From positions 1,984,001-2,048,000 of the forward strand of contig CAWCTW010000005.1 of the NCBI GenBank assembly GCA_963798705.1: DNA of 64,000 nucleotides, read 5' to 3'. Position numbers and translations under genes: made by a program. Position 1 is the first letter of the stretch, and each line of letters starts with the position of its first letter. The stretch comes from AC-56 sp963798705 (GTDB lineage: Bacteria; Actinomycetota; Thermoleophilia; Solirubrobacterales; 70-9). Positions 32,150 through 39,362 of this stretch are shown piece after piece. The notes beneath the pieces were generated by a model. That model did no database searches. It was not told the DNA's origin and was given only the letters and a program-made list of their open reading frames with translations.

Positions 32150-32898
32150 GGGATCGAGTGCTCGGACTCTAGGCGCTCGGCCAGTGCGAGCGTGCGCGAA
32201 TCCAGCTCGACCTCTCGCAGCTCGTAGCGCTCGCCAAGCCTGGCCAGGATCGCCTCCTCCACCGCAGCCGTCGTCACCGTGCCGGCCTCGTCCTCGATGC
32301 TGCCGGCTGTGCCGGGATCCCAGCGCAGGTCCAGCGCCTCGTACACGGGGACGAGCACGTCGCGGATTTGACAGCTGCCCCCGACGACGACGACGGCGCC
32401 GCGGTGGGCCCCTCCCGCGATCAGGCGCTGACCGATCCCCACCAGCTTCACGGCGCCGCGGGCGCTGACGCTCCAGGCCCCGGGGCAGTACTCGCCCGGG
32501 ATTTCCCCGATTCGCGCATCGACGCCCAGATCGCCGAGAGCCACCGCGAGGATCTCGGCGAGCTCTCGGAAGCGAGCCTCGGTGCGAGCGGGGGGATGGC
32601 GGTCGGGCACCGCCCACGACAGGGCGATCGTTCGCTCGTGGTAGACGGCGGCGCGTCCGCCGGCAAGTCGGATCACCGGGTCGAACCCCCCGGCGCGCGC
32701 AGCGCTCGCGGCCGCCGCGAACCCCGAGCTGGCCGCGTCCTGCTTCGAGAAGGCGAGGATCCGACCCGGGCGATGCAGGCGAAACGTCGCGGGGAGCTCG
32801 CCCGCAGCCACCCGCATCAGGACCGCGCGCGCAACCGCCGTTGCACGTGCCGGCGGGTGGGCGAACGCCTCACGTGAGCAGACGAGCTGCCCGGTCAT
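32146..32898 (-). CDS. Lipoate-protein ligase A-family protein
   Basis: A 250-residue protein of the BPL/LplA fold, start ATG 32898. It carries FRLHRPGRILAFSKQD, the substrate-binding VIRLAGGRAAVYHERTIALSW (R-x-x-GG-x-x-V-x-H) and PGEYCPGAWSVSARGAVKLVGIGQR with the conserved lysine. It should attach lipoate or octanoate to carrier proteins, or act as an amidotransferase; the branch cannot be fixed from sequence. A conserved Cys is in EYCPG. No Shine-Dalgarno sequence is visible. A CRP-like palindrome lies 16 bases upstream of the start. Confidence 0.8.
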   Translation of the reverse strand: MTGQLVCSREAFAHPPARATAVARAVLMRVAAGELPATFRLHRPGRILAFSKQDAASSGFAAAASAARAGGFDPVIRLAGGRAAVYHERTIALSWAVPDRHPPARTEARFRELAEILAVALGDLGVDARIGEIPGEYCPGAWSVSARGAVKLVGIGQRLIAGGAHRGAVVVVGGSCQIRDVLVPVYEALDLRWDPGTAGSIEDEAGTVTTAAVEEAILARLGERYELREVELDSRTLALAERLESEHSIP

Positions 32899-32913
32899 GG
32901 AGAGGTTAAGAGA

Positions 32914-32927
32914 GTGATCGGTGTCAC
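32914..32927. promoter_or_regulatory. CRP/FNR-type palindrome GTGA-N6-TCAC
   Basis: GTGA at 32914-32917 and TCAC at 32924-32927, separated by six bases (context AGTGATCGGTGTCACA), match the core of the actinobacterial CRP consensus TGTGA-N6-TCACA with one outer mismatch. It is 16 bases upstream of the lipoate-ligase start (minus strand) and about 215 upstream of the Rpf-like gene (plus strand), so it could serve either. In mycobacteria the cAMP-binding CRP controls rpfA. Binding here is inferred. Confidence 0.45.
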
Positions 32928-33141
32928 ACACAAACCCCCGTTCGCCTGCCACCCTCCGCGACCGTTGCTCACAACCCCTCGGGCCGGCGCCTGCATCCGC
33001 GCCGTCACGCATGACCGCCCAGGGGAAGCGAGCACCCGGCAGGCCGAGGTGACGAGCGCGACGCCGTATGGACGGCGCCCCGCCCGGCACGCGGCTCCGC
33101 GATGAGCGCGGCCGGGAATGTCGATTGGAGGTGGTTGATCC

Positions 33142-33675
33142 ATGCCCGTGGCAATCAGAGGGTTGGCGGCGGCCGGCACGGCGGCCCTGACGCTCGGAAT
33201 CGTCACACAGTCAAGCGGCTCCGACGCCCAGCCCTCCGGGCACGAGCGGGCCACCCGAGGCCACGTCACCGAGCGCGTTGCGGTCCTGGACCGGCCAACG
33301 GAGCACTTCAAGAAGTCTCTCCGAGCGGGCCAGCGCAAGGTCCGGCGCATCGAGGCCGTGCGCGAGGCGCGTCAGGCGCGTCAGGCGAAGGACTCCAGCG
33401 CCCCGCCGACCGAGGCCGGCTTCCCCTCGCCGGAGTCGGTGGGCGTCTCGAGCTCCACGCTCGAGTCGATCGCGGCCTGCGAGTCGGGCGGCGATCCGAC
33501 CGCGGCCTCGGCGGACGGCTCCTACCACGGGCTGTACCAGTTCGACTACGGAACGTGGGCCTCCGTGGGCGGCTCGGGCGATCCGGGCGCGGCCTCGCCG
33601 GAGGAGCAGACCTACCGGGCCGCAATGCTCTACTCGAAGAGCGGCTCGAGCCCCTGGCCGATCTGCGGGTCCTAG
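33142..33675 (+). CDS. Rpf-like transglycosylase (resuscitation-promoting factor family)
   Basis: A 177-residue exported protein from ATG 33142 behind a strong GGAGGTGG ribosome site. Residues 1-30 form a signal-like stretch (AIRGLAAAGTAALTLGIVTQSSG), followed by an Arg/Ala-rich linker to about residue 105. The C-terminal domain (about 108-177) reads SSTLESIAACESGGDPTAAS, with the catalytic glutamate in ACESGG. Then come SYHGLYQFDYGTWASVGGSGDPGAASPEEQTYRA and a terminal Cys that can bridge to the first. This is the lysozyme-like Rpf/transglycosylase fold that cleaves peptidoglycan and helps dormant actinobacteria regrow. Confidence 0.9.
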   Translation: MPVAIRGLAAAGTAALTLGIVTQSSGSDAQPSGHERATRGHVTERVAVLDRPTEHFKKSLRAGQRKVRRIEAVREARQARQAKDSSAPPTEAGFPSPESVGVSSSTLESIAACESGGDPTAASADGSYHGLYQFDYGTWASVGGSGDPGAASPEEQTYRAAMLYSKSGSSPWPICGS

Positions 33676-33681
33676 AGGCCG

Positions 33682-34188
33682 CTAGTGGTGCCTCTCATGA
33701 CGTTCGACCGGAAATGACGAGGTCCAGGCGCCGCCAGGCAAGGACGCAGGGAGCCCGAATAGCAGCGCTGGTGTATATCCGGTTGGGTCAGGTTGACGCC
33801 CGAGTCGCTCGGGCACCGGCCGCGAGTCGCCACGATCCCGACCGCGAAGCGACGATCCCCGGGATGGCCTCGGACGCGGGTCCAGGCCCAAGCTCGCACC
33901 GCGGAGGCCCCTTCCCCGGGCGAGTGGCCGATTATCGACCTCCTGGGTGGATTTGCGACCGCCCGCGCCGCGGCCGGCCCCACCCTCGGAGCGAGTGGCC
34001 GATTATCCACCCCCTGGGTGGATTTGCGGCCGCTCGCGCATTTGCTCGCGGTTCGGCTCGGTCGGCCGGGTCGGGTGCCTGACGTAACCGGATACGCACT
34101 AGCAGCGCTATTCGGGCGAGTGAGGACGCAGCATGGCGGTGATCTGGGGCCGTCATTTCCGGTCAGACGTTGTGAGAGGTACCACTAG
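33682..34188. repeat. 0.5-kb imperfect palindromic intergenic element
   Basis: Arms of about 110 bases (33682-33792 and 34078-34188) are imperfect inverted copies. Both begin CTAGTGGT-x-CCTCTCA at the outer end, share GACCGGAAATGACG about 26 bases in, then CCCGAATAGC, TATCCGGTT and GTCAGG at the inner end. Nothing in it looks coding. It fills the whole gap between the convergent rpf-like and enoyl-CoA hydratase genes; the right edge supplies the hydratase stop codon. The organisation resembles a MITE or REP-like element or a giant bidirectional terminator. No target duplication was recognised. Confidence 0.8.
33921..34039 (+). repeat. Two 48-bp direct repeats inside the palindromic element
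   Basis: Copies start at 33921 and 33992 (71 bases apart). Each begins CGAGTGGCCGATTAT and contains CTGGGTGGATTTGCG, with about four substitutions over 48 bases. They lie in the central part of the palindromic element, between the two inverted arms. Confidence 0.8.
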
Positions 34189-34934
34189 GCGGCCGCGCCG
34201 TTCTCCTCGGGGTCGGCCTCGGCATCGGGGCCGATCAGGGCCCGCCGGAAGACGCGCTGCTCGTCCTCGAACAGGAAGCCCCAGAGATGGCGGCGCTCCA
34301 GCATCGTCCGGCGCTTCGTCTCGAGGATCGCCTTGCGCGGCAGTCCGGCGATCCGCTCGGCCAGATCGACTGAGCGGGCGAGCAGATCCTCACCGACCAC
34401 CTCGCGAACGATCCCGAGCTTCTGCGCCTCCTGGGCCTTCACGAGGCGCCCGGTCAGGCAGAGGTCCTGAGCGACGGTCGCGGGCAGGACGGCGCGCGCC
34501 GCCGCGTAGCTGGGCGGGATCCCGCGAGGCAGCTCCGGATAGCCGAATACCGCGTCGGAGGAGGCGATGCGCAGGTCGCAGAGCAGCGCCAGCGCGAATC
34601 CGCCGGCCAGCGCGGGGCCGTTGACCGCGGCCACGATCGGCCGGCGGCAGTCCCCGATCGCCTCGAAGGCGACGGTGCTCGTCTCCACCAGCTTTCGGCG
34701 ATGATCGAGGTCACCTCCGAACTGATCGGTGTCCATGCCCGAGCAGAAGGCAGGGCCGGCGCCGGTCAGCACCACGCAACCGACGTTCCCGTCCTCGGAG
34801 AGCCGGCCGAAGGCATCCGCGATCTCGACGCGCAGCTCCACCGACAGCGCATTTCGCTTCTCGGGCCTGCGAAGGGTGACGACCGCGACCTCGCCGCGCC
34901 GCTCGATCGACAGCAATCCATGCCCCTTTGCCAC
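34185..34934 (-). CDS. Enoyl-CoA hydratase/isomerase family protein
   Basis: A 249-residue crotonase-fold protein from ATG 34934. RRPEKRNALSVEL is the N-terminal signature. The oxyanion-hole strands are GPAFCSGMDTDQF and VAAVNGPALAGGFALALLCDLRIASSD. The glutamate positions of true hydratases are partly kept (FGYPELPRGIPPSYAA), so activity on enoyl-CoA is plausible. The C-terminal helices are full length. The TAG stop at 34185-34187 lies in the edge of the palindromic element, suggesting the element now defines the gene's end. No fatty-acid operon is adjacent. Confidence 0.88.
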   Translation of the reverse strand: MAKGHGLLSIERRGEVAVVTLRRPEKRNALSVELRVEIADAFGRLSEDGNVGCVVLTGAGPAFCSGMDTDQFGGDLDHRRKLVETSTVAFEAIGDCRRPIVAAVNGPALAGGFALALLCDLRIASSDAVFGYPELPRGIPPSYAAARAVLPATVAQDLCLTGRLVKAQEAQKLGIVREVVGEDLLARSVDLAERIAGLPRKAILETKRRTMLERRHLWGFLFEDEQRVFRRALIGPDAEADPEENGAAA

Positions 34935-34987
34935 GGGGGGACCCTATCCGGGGTCGCGATTCAGTCAAGCCCCGCTGAGCCGCAAGG

Positions 34988-35176
34988 TCAGGCCGCGTGG
35001 CGCCGATCGCGGCGCCCGGGGCCACCGCCGGAGGTCCGGGTGATGCGGATCTCCGCCTCGCCGCCGCCGGGTCGGTACCGTCGCATCTGCGCCTCGAGGC
35101 AGGCGCTGCAGGAGCATTCGGGGATCGTTATTCCGGTGCGAGGGCAGATCGCCATACTCGGCTTATCCATCGGCAA
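34988..35176 (-). CDS. Small Cys-rich protein
   Basis: A 62-residue frame with four cysteines in ICPRTGITIPECSCSACLEAQ, then an Arg/Gly tail. The spacing (C-x10-C-x-C-x2-C) suggests a zinc-binding knuckle. It starts at ATG 35176, with ATG 35155 as an alternative; no clear ribosome site. It lies alone on the minus strand between the hydratase gene and the HD-domain gene. Not recognised as a named family. Confidence 0.45.
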   Translation of the reverse strand: MPMDKPSMAICPRTGITIPECSCSACLEAQMRRYRPGGGEAEIRITRTSGGGPGRRDRRHAA

Positions 35177-35244
35177 GATCCGGGCCAGAGTAAAGGGAGC
35201 CCAGGCGGCAAAAATCGCGCTGCCGTGCCTGGGAGGATGCCCAC

Positions 35245-36099
35245 GTGACCCCTGACGAAACCGAGACGGCGACCGGCCCGGACGAGCGGGGCGAAGCCCC
35301 CGCCGAGATCATCGCGCGCGCCCGTGTTCGCGCGCCCACGCGCGGGAACCGCCGGCTCGAGGCGCTGCTCGACGGAGTGAACTCCGACCCGGAGCTGCGG
35401 GCCTGGTGGCACATGGCCCAGGTGACCTCCGAGCGGCTCGGCATGTCGGACCACTCGTGGGTTCACGTGCAGATCGTCCTCAACATCGCGCTGCGGATCC
35501 TGCGCCTGCTGGCGAGGGGCGACATCGAGCCCGCCATGGTCGCCGACCACGCGATGGGAAGGCGCGACGCGGAGGTCGTGGTTGCCGCCGGCGCGCTCCT
35601 GCACGACGTCGGCATGTCGATCCACCGCACGGACCACGAGGCCTACAGCCTGTTCCTGGCAGAGCGGAAGCTGCGCGAGCTGCTCGCCGACGTCTACGAC
35701 GAGCCGGAGCGGACCGTCGTTGCCTCTGAGGCCCTCCACGCCATCATCGGCCACCGTCGTCGTGGCGAGCCGTACACGCTCGAGGCCGGAGTCGTGCGGG
35801 TGGCCGATGCCCTGGACATGGCCCAGGGCCGCTCGCGGGTTCCCGTGGACACGGGCAGGGTTGGAATCCACGCGCTCTCTGCCGCGGCGATCGACGAGGT
35901 CGTGATCGACGCCGGCGAGGAGCGTCCCGTCCGGGTCGAGATCCGCATGAACAACTCGGCCGGGATCTTCCAGGTCGACGACCTGCTTGCCACCAAGCTC
36001 CGCGGCACGCCGCTGGAGAGCCACGTGGAGGTGATCGCCGCCGTCGAGGGGGAGACAGAGAAGCGGTTGCTGCGGGAGTTCCGGCTGCCGGAGGTCTAG
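35245..36099 (+). CDS. HD-domain metal-dependent phosphohydrolase
   Basis: A 284-residue cytosolic protein from GTG 35245. The HD metal site is spread over SDHSWVHVQIVLNIALRIL, AAGALLHDVGMSIHRTDHEAYS (the HD pair), and ASEALHAIIGHRR followed by VRVADALDMAQGRSRVPVD. The C-terminal 80 residues form a beta-rich domain. The arrangement resembles a conserved actinobacterial and archaeal HD protein of unknown substrate (nucleotide or phospho-ester). Its end faces arsM, convergent with a 13-base gap. Confidence 0.85.
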   Translation: MTPDETETATGPDERGEAPAEIIARARVRAPTRGNRRLEALLDGVNSDPELRAWWHMAQVTSERLGMSDHSWVHVQIVLNIALRILRLLARGDIEPAMVADHAMGRRDAEVVVAAGALLHDVGMSIHRTDHEAYSLFLAERKLRELLADVYDEPERTVVASEALHAIIGHRRRGEPYTLEAGVVRVADALDMAQGRSRVPVDTGRVGIHALSAAAIDEVVIDAGEERPVRVEIRMNNSAGIFQVDDLLATKLRGTPLESHVEVIAAVEGETEKRLLREFRLPEV

Positions 36100-36112
36100 C
36101 GCGCTCTGCCCC

Positions 36113-36901
36113 TCAGGCCGGCTTCACGGCGCGGATGATGGCCGACCCGGCCTGCTCGTGCACCCGGTGGGTCTCGCGGATCTCGATGTCCTCGAACCCC
36201 GCCGCCGCCAGCTCGCGAGCGAAGTCCGCCTCCGTCAGCGCGCCCGCGATGCACCCGGTCCACTGCGCCATGTCGGCCCGGGTGGCCTCGTCCATGTTCG
36301 GGTCGGCGACGATGTCGGTGATCGCCAGCCGGCCCCCCGGCCGGAGCACACGCGCAGCCTCGCGGAGGACGCGCGGCTTGTCGCCGGAGAGGTTGATCAC
36401 GCAGTTGGAGATGATCACGTCGACCGAGGAGTCCGGCAGCGGGATCTCCTCGATCGCCCCCTTGAGGAACTCGGCGTTCTCCACCCCGGCGCGGCGCTGA
36501 TTGCCCCGCGCGAGCGCCAGCATCTCGTCGGTCATGTCGAGGCCGTACGCGCGGCCCGCGGGGCCGACCCGCTGCGCGGACAGGAGCACGTCGATCCCGC
36601 CGCCGGAGCCGAGGTCCAGGACCACCTCGCCCTCGTGCAGCTCGGCGACGGCGGTGGGGTTGCCGCAGCCGAGCGAGGCCAGCTTCGCCGCGTCCGGAAG
36701 CGCCTCACGCTCCTCGCCGGAGTAGAGCGCCGGCCCGAATCCCTCGTCCCCGCAGGCATCCGGGACGTCGGTACCGCATCCGCACGAGGACTCCGAGGGC
36801 CCGCAGCAACCGGGCTTGCCCTCCTGCACGGAGCGTGCCGCGCCGGCGTAGCGCTCGCGCACCGCCTCCCGGGTCTCCTCGACTGTCCTGGCGTCGCTCA
36901 T
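36113..36901 (-). CDS. arsM: Arsenite S-adenosylmethionine methyltransferase
   Basis: A 262-residue class I methyltransferase that methylates As(III), giving methylated or volatile products. SAM-binding motif: VVLDLGSGGGIDVLLSAQ. Arsenic-binding cysteines are in the family positions: LASLGCGNP, IISNCVINL and QWTGCIAGAL. An N-terminal Cys cluster (GCCGPSESSCGCG, residues about 31-43) is also present. The start ATG overlaps the stop of the preceding methyltransferase gene, and the operon is headed by arsR. This is the detoxifying or arsenical-producing arm of the island. Confidence 0.95.
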   Translation of the reverse strand: MSDARTVEETREAVRERYAGAARSVQEGKPGCCGPSESSCGCGTDVPDACGDEGFGPALYSGEEREALPDAAKLASLGCGNPTAVAELHEGEVVLDLGSGGGIDVLLSAQRVGPAGRAYGLDMTDEMLALARGNQRRAGVENAEFLKGAIEEIPLPDSSVDVIISNCVINLSGDKPRVLREAARVLRPGGRLAITDIVADPNMDEATRADMAQWTGCIAGALTEADFARELAAAGFEDIEIRETHRVHEQAGSAIIRAVKPA

Positions 36902-37593
36902 GCGTCCTCCTTGGTGGCGGTGACGATCTCGGTGGGGAAGGTCGCCTGCGTCAGGTATTCGCGCCGGACGTCGGCGAAGCCCAGCTCTCGCAGCACGGGC
37001 TGGGCGAGGACGCCGCGGCAGTTGGCCGTCAGCACGACTCCATGCGCGTAGAGCCAGTCCCAGATGCGCTCGCGGCCCCGCTCGCCCTTGGTCATGTTGG
37101 AGAGCACCAGCCGCCCGCCCGGGCGCAGGACCCTCCTGAACTCCGCCAGGGCGCGAGGGATGTCGTCGCGGGGCAGCAGGTCGAGCATGTAGGCGTTGAC
37201 CAGCAGGTCGAAGGAGGCGTCGTCGAAGGGAAGGTCCAGGGCGCTTCCCCGGACGAGCTCGACCCGGTCGCCCAGCCCCGCCGCGTCGAGCCGCCGGCGC
37301 GCCTGGCGGAGCATTCCCGTAGACGGCTCGAGCCCGGTGACGTGCCCCCCGGCCTGGGCCAGGCGCACGAGCTGGACGCCGGTACCCACGGCGACCTCGA
37401 GCACGTCCTCGGCGGGGCGGACGGCGGCGAGCTCCATGACGCGGCGGCGCGGCCTGGACTCGGTGAGGCGCGCCCAGGCCTCGTACACAGGAGCCAGCCG
37501 CGTGTACACGCCCGGCACCTCATCCGGCGGGTGCTTGACCTCCAGCACCTCGTCGCGCCAGGGCGGGCCGGTCGTCGCTACGGCGCCAGCCAC
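36898..37593 (-). CDS. Class I SAM-dependent methyltransferase (UbiE/Coq5-like)
   Basis: A 231-residue protein from GTG 37593; the ribosome-like GAGGTGAG lies inside the end of arsR. The SAM pocket is DVLEVAVGTGVQLVRLAQAG, with motif LPFDDASFDLLVNAYMLDLLP and the following FRRVLRPGGRLVLSNM. PDEVPGVYTRLAPVYEAWARLTESRPRR matches the UbiE-like start. The placement between arsR and arsM suggests a role in arsenic methylation or in protecting another arsenical, but the substrate is unproven. GTG 37548 is an alternative start. Confidence 0.8.
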   Translation of the reverse strand: MAGAVATTGPPWRDEVLEVKHPPDEVPGVYTRLAPVYEAWARLTESRPRRRVMELAAVRPAEDVLEVAVGTGVQLVRLAQAGGHVTGLEPSTGMLRQARRRLDAAGLGDRVELVRGSALDLPFDDASFDLLVNAYMLDLLPRDDIPRALAEFRRVLRPGGRLVLSNMTKGERGRERIWDWLYAHGVVLTANCRGVLAQPVLRELGFADVRREYLTQATFPTEIVTATKEDA

Positions 37594-37934
37594 CGGCTCA
37601 CCTCGGTGAGCGAGTCCGGGTTCACGTAGTAGTACGCCCAGAGCCCCCGGCGCTCGGCCCCGACGATCCCGGCCTGTCGCAGGACCTTCAGGTGATGCGA
37701 GACGGTGGGCTGGGAGAGATCGAAGAGGGGGACGAGCTCGCAGACGCACACCTTTCCGGCGTGCTTTCGAAGGACGTCGACGAGCTGGAGCCGAATCGGG
37801 TCGCCGAGCGCCTTGGCGACCGCCGCCATGCGCTCCGCTTGCCGCCGCTCGACGTCGGGATAGACCACCGGCTCACAGCATGGCTCGCCCGCGGCCCGCT
37901 TCTGCTTGGGGGCGAGTTCCAGATCGACGCTCAT
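37578..37934 (-). CDS. arsR: ArsR-family arsenic repressor
   Basis: A 118-residue winged-helix repressor from ATG 37934. The As/Sb-binding vicinal cysteines are in GKVCVCELVPLF, the DNA-recognition helix is LSQPTVSHHLKVLRQAG, and the wing is RRGLWAYYYVNP. A further Cys pair at the N-terminus (GEPCCEPV) could also bind As(III). The protein should leave DNA when it binds arsenite, de-repressing its own operon (methyltransferase and arsM). The promoter and probable operator lie at 37935-37980, where an AT-rich word is shared with the arsC operon. Confidence 0.95.
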   Translation of the reverse strand: MSVDLELAPKQKRAAGEPCCEPVVYPDVERRQAERMAAVAKALGDPIRLQLVDVLRKHAGKVCVCELVPLFDLSQPTVSHHLKVLRQAGIVGAERRGLWAYYYVNPDSLTEVSRWLAP

Positions 37935-37948
37935 CTATGTAAGCATAG

Positions 37949-37958
37949 CAATTGAATT
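37949..37958. promoter_or_regulatory. AT-rich word CAATTGAATT upstream of arsR
   Basis: CAATTGAATT occurs 15 bases upstream of the arsR start and again 39 bases upstream of arsC (42285-42294). AT-rich words are rare in this GC-rich window, so sharing across the two arsenic promoters suggests the ArsR operator. The full operator (usually a longer dyad) was not resolved; ATTGA and TCAAT occur nearby on the minus strand. Confidence 0.5.
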
Positions 37959-38072
37959 CATGGCGGTCAATCGAACAACTTGGACCCCAGGGAGCCATGA
38001 GGCGGGAGGTCACTTGAGGGCATGAGCGACCGGTGAGGTTGGGCGGCTGAGCTGACAGACCGTTGGCGGGCG

Positions 38073-39362
38073 TCAGGCTGCCTGTGAAACCTGGGTTGGT
38101 CGCGTGCCCCGCGCAACCTCGGTCGGCAAGAGAAGTGACAGCAGGCCGGCAGCCAGCAGGAACGCGGTCGACACCCACAGGCAGGCGGTAAGCCCGTGCC
38201 ATTGGTAGAGCAGTCCTGAGAGGACCGTCCCGGCGAGGCGCCCGAAGGCGTTGGCCATGTAGTAGAAGCCGACGCTCATTGCCACCTTGTCGTCCCTGGC
38301 GTAGGCGAGGATGAGGTAGGAGTGGACCGCCGAGTTCATCGCGAACGCCACTCCGAACGGGATCAGCCCGCCGACGATCGCGACCGTCGGGTCGGCGCCT
38401 GCGTCGAGGGCGATAGCCATCGCTGCCGGGCATACCGCCACGCCGAGCGCCAGCCAGACAGCGGTCCTGCCGTCGGGCTCGCCCCCCGGGCCCTGGCCAC
38501 GACGGCGCACGAAGCGCGGTGCGGCGGCTTGGACCCCGCCGTACCCGATCACCCACACGGCAAGGAGGATGCCGACCGCCCAGAAGCTCCAGCCCAGCTC
38601 GGCGTAGAGGAAGAAGGGCAGGCCGACGACGAACCACACGTCACGGGCCGCGAACAGGAAGATGCGCGCGGCAGCGAGGATGTTGATCGCGCGGTTGTTG
38701 GAGAACATGTGCTTGAACTTTGCGGTTCTGTCAGGGCGGCCGAGGTGCCCGCGGATCGAGGTGGACGTCACGACGAGGGCGACGAGCACGAGTGCCGCGA
38801 GCGCCAGGGCGGCGGTCTGAAATCCGAAGAGCGTGAGCAGCAGGCCGCCGAGGAAGAAGCCCACTCCCTTGAGCGCGTTCTTTGACCCGGTCAGGACCGC
38901 AACCCAGCGGTACAACGACGATCGCTCGTCCTTGGGCGCGACCAGCTTGACGGCGCTCTTGGAGCTCATCTTGTTCAGATCCTTCGCGACGCCCGACAGC
39001 GCCTGGGAGGCCATCACGTAGGGGACGACCAGCAGCGACGCCGGTGCGAGCCCGAGCATGCAGAGGGCCGAGACCTGGATGGCGAGGCCCATGAAGAGCG
39101 TGATCTTCAAGCCGAGGCGGGACGCGAGCCAGCCCCCGACCAGGTTCGTGACTATGCCCGCGATCTCGTAGAAGACGAACAGCGATGCAACCTCCAGCGG
39201 CGTGTAGCCAAGCTGGTCGAAATAGAAGAGGACCAGCGTCCGGATCGCCCCATCGACGAGTGTGTCCGTCCAGTACGCACCCGTCACCAGCACGTAGTTC
39301 CGGATGTCTCGGCGCCGCTCTTGCGTGGCGCCCACGACGGCGGCTCCCGTGCTGCTAGCCAT
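38073..39362 (-). CDS. arsJ: ArsJ-type organoarsenical (1-arseno-3-phosphoglycerate) efflux MFS transporter
   Basis: A 429-residue twelve-helix major facilitator protein; ATG 39362 overlaps the end of the adjacent GAPDH gene. RNYVLVTGAYWTDTLVDGAIRTLVLFYFDQLGYTPLEVASLFVFYEIAGI and VAKDLNKMSSKSAVKLVAP are characteristic of ArsJ. The neighbour explains its role: GAPDH joins arsenate to glyceraldehyde-3-phosphate, producing unstable 1-arseno-3-phosphoglycerate, which ArsJ extrudes. Outside, it falls apart to arsenate, so the pair is an arsenate-efflux route needing no reductase. Confidence rests on motif and context together. Confidence 0.9.
   Translation of the reverse strand: MASSTGAAVVGATQERRRDIRNYVLVTGAYWTDTLVDGAIRTLVLFYFDQLGYTPLEVASLFVFYEIAGIVTNLVGGWLASRLGLKITLFMGLAIQVSALCMLGLAPASLLVVPYVMASQALSGVAKDLNKMSSKSAVKLVAPKDERSSLYRWVAVLTGSKNALKGVGFFLGGLLLTLFGFQTAALALAALVLVALVVTSTSIRGHLGRPDRTAKFKHMFSNNRAINILAAARIFLFAARDVWFVVGLPFFLYAELGWSFWAVGILLAVWVIGYGGVQAAAPRFVRRRGQGPGGEPDGRTAVWLALGVAVCPAAMAIALDAGADPTVAIVGGLIPFGVAFAMNSAVHSYLILAYARDDKVAMSVGFYYMANAFGRLAGTVLSGLLYQWHGLTACLWVSTAFLLAAGLLSLLLPTEVARGTRPTQVSQAA

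Noticed and set aside
32940..33141. Possible cyclic-di-AMP (ydaO-type) riboswitch before the Rpf-like gene, as in other actinobacteria
   Set aside because: The conserved ydaO core sequences were not found by eye, although the leader is long; only a covariance-model scan could settle it.
33793..34188. Open frame of 131 codons within the palindromic element
   Set aside because: It is made of the repeats and arms, has no recognisable family or ribosome site, and the DNA is explained by the inverted and direct repeats.
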